Positions 41,155 through 49,589 of a stretch of 64,000 nt of DNA are shown piece by piece. The number at the start of each line of letters is the position of its first letter. Position 1 is the stretch's first letter. Made by a program: the position numbers and the translations under genes. Location: the NCBI GenBank assembly GCA_964551015.1, contig CAZKBP010000004.1:186001-250000 (forward strand), in the 5' to 3' direction. The notes under the pieces were generated by a model. That model had not been told where the DNA came from, searched no databases, and saw only the letters and a list, made by a program, of their open reading frames with translations. This DNA comes from CAZKBP01 sp964551015. Lineage in GTDB: Bacteria > Bacteroidota > Bacteroidia > Cytophagales > Microscillaceae.

Positions 41155-42183
41155 TTAGCCAATCAAGTTCATCTTCACGAAGTCTTGAATATCTAGCATA
41201 CCGATGGGCTTGTTATTTTCCAGCACGATGATGTTATCCACATTTGCTTCCTTGAATACTTTTACAGCCTCATAAAGGCGAGCATCCGAAGGAATAGTAA
41301 TTGGCATTTTATCACTTGCAAAAGCTTCCATTTTTGTTTCCAGAAGTGCTTTTCCCTTATCTTTTAGATTCCTTCTCAAATCTCCATCGGTGAAAATGCC
41401 TTTCAAATTATGCTCTTGATCCACAATGGTAACTGCCCCTAAGCCAGACTCAGTCATATGAGATAAAGCATCAAATACAGTTTGATCCAGACGTACCAAG
41501 GGATTATTCGCGGCGATGACTTCATGAACTCCAATGGTCATCAGCTTGGTATGCTCCACGAACTGGTCAGTTCCCACGGTAGTAAAGTTATTGGAAGTCA
41601 GCGTTTGCATCACCTTCCAGGGCGCAGTGATGGTATGCACGCCAGATAATAGCGCGGTGCGAACGTGCTCCGCGTGGCGCACAGAAGAGAACATGACTTT
41701 CGTATCGTAGCCGTAATAATTGACCGTATCAGTACACTGCTGAATCAAGGCCAAAGCATCGTGTCCTTGGTCTTGCAATCTACCCACGAGTGGACAAACG
41801 TAGGTAGCTCCGGCGGCCATGGCCATATAGGCCTGATTGAGCGTGTAGATTAGGTGTACGTTGACCATCATACCTTGATCTCTCAGCATTTTGCAAGCCC
41901 TCACGCCCTCGTTAGAGACGGGTATTTTGAAAACGGTGGTTTCTTTGTTCAGACCTAGACTGAGGAGACGTTCGGCCTCCTCCAATACTTCTTCGGCGGT
42001 ATCTCCTAGTGCTTCTACCTGCAAGACAGGAACCATTTGAGAAAGTTTGACAATAGCCCCATCAATATCCGTAATTCCGTGGCGATGCATAAAAGTCGGG
42101 GTGGTGGTCAGCCCAGCCAAGAAACCTAAGCGAAAAGCTTCTTCAATCTCTTTAAAATCAACAGAGTCTAGGTATAATTCCAT
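41155..42183 (-). CDS. Transaldolase/fructose-6-phosphate aldolase-like enzyme fused to a CBS pair
   Basis: A 342-residue fusion. Residues 1-215 match the TalC/FSA short transaldolase fold: Asp6 (MELYLD), Schiff-base Lys86 (FKIPVSNEGVRACKML) and the GATYVCPLVGRLQDQG loop. Residues about 220-342 are two CBS domains (GAVTIVDQEHNLKGIFTDGDLRR and NVDNIIVLENNKPIGMLDIQD) that look like the pair found in KdsD/KpsF arabinose-5-phosphate isomerases, which normally follows a SIS domain. The gene is 133 bp downstream of kdsA on the same strand, so a role in pentose or sugar-phosphate supply for Kdo synthesis, with CBS-mediated nucleotide or sugar-nucleotide control, is a reasonable inference. The actual reaction is not known. 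Confidence 0.75.
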   Translation of the reverse strand: MELYLDSVDFKEIEEAFRLGFLAGLTTTPTFMHRHGITDIDGAIVKLSQMVPVLQVEALGDTAEEVLEEAERLLSLGLNKETTVFKIPVSNEGVRACKMLRDQGMMVNVHLIYTLNQAYMAMAAGATYVCPLVGRLQDQGHDALALIQQCTDTVNYYGYDTKVMFSSVRHAEHVRTALLSGVHTITAPWKVMQTLTSNNFTTVGTDQFVEHTKLMTIGVHEVIAANNPLVRLDQTVFDALSHMTESGLGAVTIVDQEHNLKGIFTDGDLRRNLKDKGKALLETKMEAFASDKMPITIPSDARLYEAVKVFKEANVDNIIVLENNKPIGMLDIQDFVKMNLIG

Positions 42184-42316
42184 GTTTCTTAATGTGTAGT
42201 TTTTAGATTTAGCAATGTGTAAATGCTATCCCAATTGGGTTAATCGGATTAGATTTTCGAAATTTAAGAAAAGCCTGAGGCTTTGGGTATATTACGTTAG
42301 ATGCGTGGTACTCTTT

Positions 42317-43165
42317 TTAGTAATCTACAGTTTGGTTTTCGTATTTCTTGGTAACAGCGTGAATTTCTAAGAGTGGCTTAACAAACTCATCTAGATCAAA
42401 CACGCAAAGCTGACTAGCCGCATCGCAGAGAGCCGTTTCAGGTGTCGGGTGCGTTTCAATGAATACACCGTCCACGCCCGCCGCTACACCAGCTCTCGAT
42501 AGCGTGGGTAAGAACTCTCTCGCTCCTCCTTTACTATCAGCACTTGGAATGCCATACTTTCGGATAGAATGTGTTACATCAAATATCACAGGATAACCGA
42601 TCTGATTCAGGTGATAAAAGCTCCGAGGGTCAACGATCAAATCATTGTAACCAAAGGTATAGCCACGCTCCGTCAAGAGGATTTGATGATTGTCCACGCT
42701 TTCAATTTTGCGTACGGGGTGCTTCATATTCTCGGGGGCGAGAAACTGCCCGTGTTTTAGATTAACTACCTTGCCGGTTTTGGCAGCGGCCAGTACCAGA
42801 GAGGTTTGCATGCAGAGATAAGCCGGGATTTGTAAAACATCTAACACCTCGGCGGCGGGAGCGGCCTCGTGAGGATGATGGATATCTGATAACAGGGGGA
42901 AGCCAAACTCTTTTTTGACTTTCTCCAAAATCTTTAACCCTTCCTCCAAACCGGGGCCGTGATAGTACTCTACCGAGCTACGATTGTCTTTGGTATAAGA
43001 AGATTTGAATATAATCGGAACCTGAAGATTTTCTGAGACTTGCTTGAGATGTTCGGCGGTTTTCATCATCATGGATTCATCCTCGATCACGCATGGGCCA
43101 GAGATCAGAAAAAACTGATCGCTTCCACAGATGATATCGCCTACATGGACTGTTTTTTTAGCCAT
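42317..43165 (-). CDS. kdsA: 3-deoxy-8-phosphooctulonate synthase
   Basis: This 282-residue enzyme condenses arabinose 5-phosphate with phosphoenolpyruvate to Kdo-8-phosphate for lipopolysaccharide. Signatures: FFLISGPCVIEDE, FKSSYTKDNRSS, the LSDIHHPHEAAPAAEVLDVLQIPAYL segment, LTERGYTFGYNDLIVD and VFDVTHSIRK-type (VIFDVTHSI). I chose the ATG at 43165 (MAKKTV); a second ATG four codons upstream (43177) is also possible. A transaldolase-CBS fusion follows. A -7-type promoter box lies just upstream. Confidence 0.95.
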   Translation of the reverse strand: MAKKTVHVGDIICGSDQFFLISGPCVIEDESMMMKTAEHLKQVSENLQVPIIFKSSYTKDNRSSVEYYHGPGLEEGLKILEKVKKEFGFPLLSDIHHPHEAAPAAEVLDVLQIPAYLCMQTSLVLAAAKTGKVVNLKHGQFLAPENMKHPVRKIESVDNHQILLTERGYTFGYNDLIVDPRSFYHLNQIGYPVIFDVTHSIRKYGIPSADSKGGAREFLPTLSRAGVAAGVDGVFIETHPTPETALCDAASQLCVFDLDEFVKPLLEIHAVTKKYENQTVDY

Positions 43166-43190
43166 ATTTAATTGCATTTGCTGTTGGGCA

Positions 43191-43198
43191 CAAAGGTA
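43191..43198 (-). promoter_or_regulatory. Candidate -7 promoter box for kdsA
   Basis: On the minus strand TACCTTTG matches TAnnTTTG, 14-26 bp ahead of the two possible kdsA starts. A -33 box at proper distance is not obvious. Confidence 0.4.
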
Positions 43199-43381
43199 TA
43201 GAAATTTTCAAAAAAGCAGAGATATGCCTGAGGGAAATAACCCGTCAGTACAATTTTATCTCAATAAATTTTCAATTAGTTGCTTCCTTGTTAAAAATAG
43301 CTTAACTTTTGAAAAATAAACGATAAACAAGCTTAGGTTTTGTTTGAGTTCTTTCGCTCCTGAAGTTAAATCTGAGAAAAA

Positions 43382-43795
43382 ATGGAAACTTTATTTCAAA
43401 CCGAGTTTACGAAAATCGAGTATGATGCGAACCATCAGATTTTGATCATTCACCTCATTGGTGCCATTAAGCACGAAGATTACAAGTTCATGTGGAATAA
43501 GTTATTGGAGAAAACCCTAGAACGCAACGCCAGAAAATTGATCGCCAATCAGGCTACTATGGAGCGCTCAGGTATGGAATCCAAGGCATGGTTGGTAGCC
43601 AAATGGTTTCCCAAAGCACACAAACGCATTGGCAGCGACTGCGCGATTGCCATCGTGGCTTCTAAGAATCTATTTACCAAAATCGGAGGAGAATACATTG
43701 CCAATGCCGTCAAAAACATGAGTAATTTTGATATTCGATTTGTGCCCTCAGTGGAGGCGGGTGTAGATTGGCTGAGTCAAGTCAAAATATCTTAG
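43382..43795 (+). CDS. STAS/SpoIIAA-like protein (first of a tandem pair)
   Basis: A 137-residue alpha/beta protein (ILIIHLIGAIKHEDYKFMWN, ARKLIANQATMERSGMESKAWL, NLFTKIGGEYIANAVKNMS). Its pattern fits the SpoIIAA-like/STAS superfamily used in anti-sigma-antagonist switches and in many Bacteroidota hypotheticals. The phosphorylated Ser of classical SpoIIAA is not clearly placed. The next gene is a paralog with the same motif order, 11 bp away. No kinase or phosphatase partner is adjacent. Confidence 0.55.
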   Translation: METLFQTEFTKIEYDANHQILIIHLIGAIKHEDYKFMWNKLLEKTLERNARKLIANQATMERSGMESKAWLVAKWFPKAHKRIGSDCAIAIVASKNLFTKIGGEYIANAVKNMSNFDIRFVPSVEAGVDWLSQVKIS

Positions 43796-43806
43796 ATAAA
43801 CACCTT

Positions 43807-44241
43807 ATGCAGGAGGAACTGTATGCGACTCACTACGCACGAATTACTTATGAGGCCCCACAAGACTTTCTCTTTCTAGAATTATCAGGAGTTTTGGAAG
43901 GGGATATTTACCGAGAAACCTTCAATATGCTTTTACAATACGGTTTAGAGAAGAATGCCAAAAAACTTTTGGTAAATCAAGCTCCTATGCAAAAATCTTC
44001 CATGGAGGCCAAAGCGTGGCTGATCACTTCGTGGTTTCCACAGGTCAAAAAAGCATTCCACGAAGATATGAAAGTAGCCATTGTACTCTCTACAAATTTA
44101 TTTAATAAAATCGGGGGCGAATTTGTGGTCTCGACGATTCGTAACACGAGCAAGTTCGATGTCAAAACTTTCACGAATCTAGGCGAAGCACAAACTTGGC
44201 TCAAATTAGATGATCCAATTAACCCCTCCCAAAAGAGCTAA
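43807..44241 (+). CDS. STAS/SpoIIAA-like protein (second of a tandem pair)
   Basis: A 144-residue paralog of the preceding gene. KKLLVNQAPMQKSSMEAKAWL and NLFNKIGGEFVVSTIRNTSKFDV align with KLIANQATMERSGMESKAWL and NLFTKIGGEYIANAVKNMSNFDI of the first copy. The start is the ATG at 43807 (MQEELYAT); a TTG 13 codons upstream would overlap the first gene. Tandem duplication with divergence suggests a hetero-pair or specialised copies; function is unknown. Confidence 0.55.
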   Translation: MQEELYATHYARITYEAPQDFLFLELSGVLEGDIYRETFNMLLQYGLEKNAKKLLVNQAPMQKSSMEAKAWLITSWFPQVKKAFHEDMKVAIVLSTNLFNKIGGEFVVSTIRNTSKFDVKTFTNLGEAQTWLKLDDPINPSQKS

Positions 44242-44362
44242 ATTTTCTAGGCTTTTCTTAAATTAGTGCTATCATCTTAGCGATAAAGCTACTTGCATGC
44301 AAATAGCTGGTAGCTGGATGGGAATATACTCGATTACACACACCTTTTACAAGAACAAGGCA

Positions 44363-44791
44363 ATGAAAATTATGATCATCAATGGTCCCAATCTGAATTT
44401 ATTGGGAAGACGTGAACCGCAAATCTACGGGAATCAATCCTTTGAAGACTACTTCGAGGAGCTACGCTCACAATACTCCGTGATACGGCTTTCTTATTAT
44501 CAATCTAACCAGGAGGGAGATTTGATTGACAAATTGCAAGAAGTAGGCTTCAGCTACAACGGAATCATCCTCAACGCAGGAGGATATACGCATACTTCTG
44601 TCGCCTTGGCAGACGCAGTCGCCGCGATTGACACGCCCGTGATGGAAGTGCATATCTCGAACGTCTACGCGCGTGAATCTTTTCGGCATCATAGTTATCT
44701 TTCTAAAAACTGTGCAGGAGTATTAGTGGGTCTGGGATTACAAGGTTACAATTTGGCGATACAGTATTTTTTGAATCAGGTAAAAAAGTAA
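44363..44791 (+). CDS. aroQ: Type II 3-dehydroquinate dehydratase
   Basis: A 142-residue enzyme that dehydrates 3-dehydroquinate in the shikimate pathway. All type II signatures are seen: GPNLNLLGRREPQIYG with the catalytic Tyr, YYQSNQEGDLID, LNAGGYTHTSVALADA and VHISNVYARESFRHHS with the catalytic His. The start is set at the ATG at 44363 (MKIMIINGP); codons upstream of it are outside the family. A cyclotransferase-like gene follows 10 bp later. Confidence 0.95.
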   Translation: MKIMIINGPNLNLLGRREPQIYGNQSFEDYFEELRSQYSVIRLSYYQSNQEGDLIDKLQEVGFSYNGIILNAGGYTHTSVALADAVAAIDTPVMEVHISNVYARESFRHHSYLSKNCAGVLVGLGLQGYNLAIQYFLNQVKK

Positions 44792-44801
44792 GCTCTAGCT
44801 C

Positions 44802-45263
44802 TTGAAACCCTTTCGATATCTAGCCTTTGGATCAAATATGAACGCTGAACGAATGAAGGAAAGGAAAGCCTTTTTTTCTCATCGGCAAAGAGTCTGGATA
44901 CCTAACTATACCCTCCGGTTTAATAAGGTTTTTACCCCTAATCCACAGCAAGGAGTAGCCAATCTGGAAAAAGACAAGCGTGTTTATCCCGAAACCGAGG
45001 GCATATTGTATGAGCTCCCTTGGGCTAGTATTCAGGCACTTGACTATTTTGAGGGTTTTCCTTACCAATATTATCGGACTTGTATCCGGGTGAAAACTCA
45101 ATCTGGAGATAATCTATCGGCGATTACCTATTTGGCGCATGCGTATCGTGTCAATGACGCGCTAAAACCCAGCTCTACTTATCTAAGTCATTTGCTGAAA
45201 GCAGGAGATTTATTATCACCGGCTTATCTAGAGTGGTTAGCAGAAACATTGACCAGTGATTGA
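44802..45263 (+). CDS. Gamma-glutamylcyclotransferase-like (GGCT/AIG2) protein
   Basis: A 153-residue protein starting with TTG: the domain begins at residue 4 with RYLAFGSNMN, the substrate-binding YxFGSN loop of GGCT folds. EGILYELPWASIQALDYFEG provides the usual acidic catalytic position. These enzymes cyclise gamma-glutamyl peptides to 5-oxoproline, but many bacterial homologues are uncharacterised. It is probably co-transcribed with aroQ without a clear functional link. Confidence 0.75.
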   Translation: MKPFRYLAFGSNMNAERMKERKAFFSHRQRVWIPNYTLRFNKVFTPNPQQGVANLEKDKRVYPETEGILYELPWASIQALDYFEGFPYQYYRTCIRVKTQSGDNLSAITYLAHAYRVNDALKPSSTYLSHLLKAGDLLSPAYLEWLAETLTSD

Positions 45264-45380
45264 GGATTATATCATAAAATACCCTAAAAATAACTGTGCA
45301 GGTAGCGTGTTATTTTTTACCTTAGATGCCAAGAATATCCTTAAATTATGAATCTCCATAGCTAAATTCTAGAATATCCC

Positions 45381-46121
45381 ATGGAAAAACCCAATGAAAG
45401 CTATTTGCATGGTAACAATCATCGCTTTGCTAGATTACAAGACTATCTAGGAGAGTTTGTTTACGGGGGCATTGATGGAAGTGTGACCACGTTTGCAGTG
45501 GTAGCAGGTGCCACTGGGGCCAGCCTGCCCAGTTCGGTGGTGATTATTCTCGGCTTCGCAAATCTCATTGCGGACGGCTTTGCCATGTCCGTGGGGAGCT
45601 ATCTTTCTACCAAATCTGAGAAAGAAAATTATGACAAACATAAAAAAATAGAATATTGGGAGGTAGAAAATATTCCCGACAAAGAGCGGCAAGAAATCCG
45701 AGAGATTTATCAAGCAAAGGGCTTTGAGGGAGAATTGTTGGAGCAAGTTGTAGACAAAATTACCGAAGATAAAGACCGCTGGGTAGACGTGATGATGAAG
45801 GAAGAATTAAATATGATCCTAGAGAGCAAATCACCCATAGCCATGGCGGCGGTTACTTTTGTTTCCTTTGTGCTGGTGGGTTTTATCCCCTTGTTGATTT
45901 ATGTGATAGATTATTTTGGGGCAATAGAAGCGAATCTATTCTGGATTTCTTCCCTGTTAACTTCTTTGGGTTTCGTAGGAATTGGCTGGCTCAAATCAGT
46001 GGTCAATCATAGCCATATCGGTAAAAGCATTCTCGAGACACTCTTTTTGGGAGCCATTGCCGCGGCTTTGGCTTACTATGTAGGCGATGTGTTGGAGGGC
46101 TTATTTATCTCAGAATCTTAG
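45381..46121 (+). CDS. VIT1/CCC1-type iron or manganese transporter
   Basis: A 246-residue membrane protein of the VIT1/CCC1 family, which exports Fe2+ or Mn2+ from the cytoplasm. The N-terminal FVYGGIDGSVTTFAVVAGATGA and GFANLIADGFAMSVGSYLSTKSE contain the conserved Asp, Met and Ser residues of the ion path. A charged cytoplasmic helical region (about 75-150) matches the metal-binding domain. The C-terminus has three further helices. Its stop codon overlaps the convergent neighbour by 4 bp. Confidence 0.88.
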   Translation: MEKPNESYLHGNNHRFARLQDYLGEFVYGGIDGSVTTFAVVAGATGASLPSSVVIILGFANLIADGFAMSVGSYLSTKSEKENYDKHKKIEYWEVENIPDKERQEIREIYQAKGFEGELLEQVVDKITEDKDRWVDVMMKEELNMILESKSPIAMAAVTFVSFVLVGFIPLLIYVIDYFGAIEANLFWISSLLTSLGFVGIGWLKSVVNHSHIGKSILETLFLGAIAAALAYYVGDVLEGLFISES

Positions 46122-46894
46122 AGGCTTTCCTTCAGATAATAATCTACAATCTGTTGGAGAATCCCTAAAATCTTGGGCAACTCGATCAAATAATATTGAT
46201 CTTGGTCAATGTAAAGCGTCTCCTTTTCTAATCTCAGGAATTGCCAAACCTTGCCATTGGTCACACAGCCGTAAATCATAGAAACAGGATTTCCCCGCTG
46301 CTCATTGAATACACGAGCCGCGTACATTTGAGCAGCACATTGGCCTGTGCCAGACTCTATATCTCTATTTTTAGATTCTATCAGAGCAAATACGGGTGCT
46401 TCAATAAGCATTTTGGGAGGATGTAATGATAACAAAAAGTCACACTCACCATTGAGTCCTTGTTCTTTATCTACATCAAATCTATCTCCTGAGTATACCG
46501 TAAAGCGGTCATGGTTAATTCGTTGCCATTCGTCTAAAATAGGAAAAATGAGTTTTTCAGATCTCTCCTTCTCAGTAGAAAGAGGCTTCTGAAAAGATCG
46601 CTCTATTTGATCCTGTAAGTCAGAGGAAGGACTGACTTCCGTTATATGATTGAAAAAAGGATTGACCTTGTCTTGAATGTGAAATGTATCCGAAAATTTT
46701 CTCAATGAATATCCTTGATAGCTCATAGCTTTATCTTGTGTTTTCTTTTGAACCAATTCATATAGATCTGCCAGTTCCACGCTCTTATCATCAATCAACT
46801 CACCGATGATTTGCAGAAACTCTTGGGGGTTTTGGCGGGAAAATTTGCCCAGTTTTTCACTGAGTGCGTCTAAATCTTGTTCTTCGATATGCAT
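46118..46894 (-). CDS. Predicted PD-(D/E)xK nuclease-fold protein
   Basis: A 258-residue protein. The middle has NGECDFLLSL, followed 20 residues later by FALIESKNRDIESGTGQCAAQMYAA, fitting the E/D...ExK metal core plus Gln of PD-(D/E)xK enzymes. Similar hypotheticals in Bacteroidota and cyanobacteria are often labelled restriction-endonuclease-like. No methylase or motor is adjacent, so a stand-alone DNA/RNA-processing or defence role is only a possibility. The N-terminal 110 residues look helical and are unassigned. Confidence 0.55.
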   Translation of the reverse strand: MHIEEQDLDALSEKLGKFSRQNPQEFLQIIGELIDDKSVELADLYELVQKKTQDKAMSYQGYSLRKFSDTFHIQDKVNPFFNHITEVSPSSDLQDQIERSFQKPLSTEKERSEKLIFPILDEWQRINHDRFTVYSGDRFDVDKEQGLNGECDFLLSLHPPKMLIEAPVFALIESKNRDIESGTGQCAAQMYAARVFNEQRGNPVSMIYGCVTNGKVWQFLRLEKETLYIDQDQYYLIELPKILGILQQIVDYYLKESL

Positions 46895-46990
46895 GGTTTT
46901 ACTTTTTCTTTTGAAGATAATAATTTTTCGATTAAAATTGATGCATGGCTACCAACTAAATAGCCTACTGATTACCTGATAACCAAACGC

Positions 46991-48289
46991 ATGGCTGACT
47001 TGATTCCCGATCTTTACCAAGCTTTTATCGCCTCCCAAGGTGTTTCCACAGATACCCGTAAAATTGAATCTGGCATGATTTTTTTCGCTCTAAAGGGCGA
47101 GAATTTCAACGGAAATGCCTACGCTTCTCAAGCTCTCGAGCAAGGAGCAAAACTGGCCGTAGTAGATGAAATCATCGAGCCTATTCAGGCCAATCAAAAG
47201 GATATTTTGCTGGTAGAAAATGCCTTAGCAACCCTCCAGCAACTCGCCCGACATTATCGGCGTACCTTAGCTATTCCCCTGCTGGCCATTGGTGGCTCTA
47301 ATGGCAAAACCACTACCAAAGAACTCATCCGGGCTGCCTTGTCTCCGAGCTACCGCACTTTTGCTACACCTGGCAATCTCAACAATCACATTGGTGTGCC
47401 CCTGAGCTTACTGGCCATGCCCCAAGATACAGAAATCGCCATTATTGAAATGGGTGCCAATCACGAGGGTGAAATTGCTCTACTCTGTGAAATTGCCGAA
47501 CCCAATTATGGCTTGATTACCAACATCGGCAAAGATCATCTGGAAGGTTTTGGAAGCCTGAAAGGCGTGGCAAGAGCAAATGGCGAATTGTACGATTATC
47601 TTTTGAAAAATAAAGGGACTATTTTTGTCAATACGCAGGAAGAAATTTTGGTAAAAATGGCTTCCCATTTTACCAATACCTTTACCTATCCTAACCCAGG
47701 AGATTCCTATGAGGCTCAATTGCTGCCCTCAGATTTTTACCTAAAAATTCAAAGCGAATCCGGAGAGATAATCGATACACAACTCTATGGTGAGTATAAC
47801 TTCGCGAATGTAGCCAGTGCCCTCTGCGTGGCGAAAATTTTTGAAGTGCCCACGGAGCAAGCTCATCAAGCAGTTGCTGACTATGTGCCATCCAATCATC
47901 GCTCCCAATTGATCCATAAGCGTACGAATACCATTTTGATGGATGCATACAATGCCAATCCCAGTTCTATGCAAAAGGCCGTCGAGAGCTTTGGCAAAGT
48001 CAAAGCCCAGACGAAAATGGTTATTTTGGGAGATATGTACGAGTTGGGCGACCAAAGTGAAGCCGAGCATCGCAAACTGGGGGAATGCGTAGCCGCGCAA
48101 TCTTTTGATACCGTGGTTTTTCACGGAAAAGCTATTCAACCCGCCTTGCAAGCCAATCCCATGGCTTATTACTTCCCAGACAAATTCTCACTCCATAATT
48201 GGCTGGAAGATCGGAAGCTCGAGCATACACACATTCTGATTAAAGGCTCGAGAGGCGTTAGTTTAGAAACGGTATTATCATTTATATGA
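46991..48289 (+). CDS. murF: UDP-N-acetylmuramoyl-tripeptide--D-alanyl-D-alanine ligase
   Basis: A 432-residue Mur ligase that adds D-Ala-D-Ala to the UDP-MurNAc-tripeptide in the cytoplasm. The N-terminal domain has VSTDTRKIESGMIFFALKG. The ATP site is GGSNGKTTTKELI, and IEMGANHEGEI, LITNIGKDHLEGF and DAYNANPSSM follow in the usual order. The gene overlaps the next by 4 bp (ATGA), so the two are translationally coupled. Confidence 0.96.
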   Translation: MADLIPDLYQAFIASQGVSTDTRKIESGMIFFALKGENFNGNAYASQALEQGAKLAVVDEIIEPIQANQKDILLVENALATLQQLARHYRRTLAIPLLAIGGSNGKTTTKELIRAALSPSYRTFATPGNLNNHIGVPLSLLAMPQDTEIAIIEMGANHEGEIALLCEIAEPNYGLITNIGKDHLEGFGSLKGVARANGELYDYLLKNKGTIFVNTQEEILVKMASHFTNTFTYPNPGDSYEAQLLPSDFYLKIQSESGEIIDTQLYGEYNFANVASALCVAKIFEVPTEQAHQAVADYVPSNHRSQLIHKRTNTILMDAYNANPSSMQKAVESFGKVKAQTKMVILGDMYELGDQSEAEHRKLGECVAAQSFDTVVFHGKAIQPALQANPMAYYFPDKFSLHNWLEDRKLEHTHILIKGSRGVSLETVLSFI

Positions 48290-49440
48290 AAATTATCCTT
48301 GCCCCTGATTCTTTCAAAGGCTCCCTCTCTGCTCAGGAAGTAGTTCAGGCCATGACAGCGGGTGCTAGAAAAATTTGCCCTGAGGCCGAGATTATCCCGA
48401 TTCCTATGGCCGATGGGGGGGAAGGAAGCATAGAAGCCGTTTTGGCAGCCAAGTCTGGTCAATTAATCAAGGTAGAGGTGCGCGATCCACTCATGCGCCC
48501 AATTCAGGCCGAATACGCGCTGCTTAATCAAGGAAAAACCGCACTCATCGAGATGGCCAAGGCTTCGGGCTTACTGCTGCTCGATCCTCGGGAGAAAAAT
48601 CCTATGCTTACGACCACTTATGGCACCGGAGAGTTGATAAAAAACGCACTAGCAAATGAAGTAGAGGAAATTATACTCTGCATCGGGGGAAGTGCCACCA
48701 ATGACGCCGGGGCAGGTATGCTACAAGCCTTGGGAGCCAAGTTACTGGACGCGCAGGGGCAAGAAATGGCCAAAGGAGGAGGAGCTTTGAGAGATTTACA
48801 CCAAATTGATTGGGCTAACTGGCATGCTAAAATCGCGAAAACTAAGTTTACCCTCGCCTGCGATGTAAATAATCCGTTGCTTGGAGCCAATGGCGCTTCT
48901 TACGTCTATGGCCCGCAAAAAGGAGCCAATGCCAAAACGGCTGAACAATTAGATCAAAATCTAGAGCATTTTACGGAAATTTTGAGGCAAATCCGTCCTT
49001 TTACGCGAGATTATATAAATGCGCCCGGTGCTGGAGCCGCCGGAGGCTTGGGCTTTGCCATCATGAGTCTGCTGGGGGCGGAGGTCAAACTTGGCGTAAA
49101 GATCATTGCTGAGTTAAACGGTCTGGAAACACATATCAAAGCAGCCAGCCAAGAGGTGGGAAACCTGCTCTTGACTGGCGAAGGACAAATCGATGCCCAA
49201 AGCCTTCGCGGAAAAGTACCTTGGGGAGTTGCTCAAATGGCGAGACTCCACCATCTCCCCGTGGTTGCCATCGTGGGCAGTATGGACGAAAACTTGGATG
49301 AAGTACACCAGGCTGGTATTCAGGCCGTTTTCTCCATTATCAATCACCCCATGAGCCTAGAAGAAGCTATTGAAAAAAGTGCCTCCTTAATTCAGCAAGC
49401 TACGGAGAATATTTTGCGTTTATGGAAAGCTAAGAGCTAG
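48286..49440 (+). CDS. Glycerate kinase (GarK/GlxK type)
   Basis: A 384-residue enzyme that phosphorylates D-glycerate (usually to 2-phosphoglycerate in this family) using ATP. Signatures: LAPDSFKGSLSAQEV at the N-terminus, PMADGGEGS, GGSATNDAGAGML and TGEGQIDAQSLRGKVP. It starts inside the murF stop codon, an unexpected pairing of peptidoglycan and glycerate metabolism that is probably only a transcriptional convenience. Confidence 0.9.
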   Translation: MKIILAPDSFKGSLSAQEVVQAMTAGARKICPEAEIIPIPMADGGEGSIEAVLAAKSGQLIKVEVRDPLMRPIQAEYALLNQGKTALIEMAKASGLLLLDPREKNPMLTTTYGTGELIKNALANEVEEIILCIGGSATNDAGAGMLQALGAKLLDAQGQEMAKGGGALRDLHQIDWANWHAKIAKTKFTLACDVNNPLLGANGASYVYGPQKGANAKTAEQLDQNLEHFTEILRQIRPFTRDYINAPGAGAAGGLGFAIMSLLGAEVKLGVKIIAELNGLETHIKAASQEVGNLLLTGEGQIDAQSLRGKVPWGVAQMARLHHLPVVAIVGSMDENLDEVHQAGIQAVFSIINHPMSLEEAIEKSASLIQQATENILRLWKAKS

Positions 49441-49589
49441 TATGGATAAGCTGAGATTTGGCAGGCATGAATCAAGACTCACAACATAGAGTCACGAAAA
49501 TGCTACCCCTTAGATTCTAACTCCCATCTCCTCCATTTTCAAAAAGTTTTGTTTAATTTACTTTTTTAAACATTACAAAAATCTACAAC

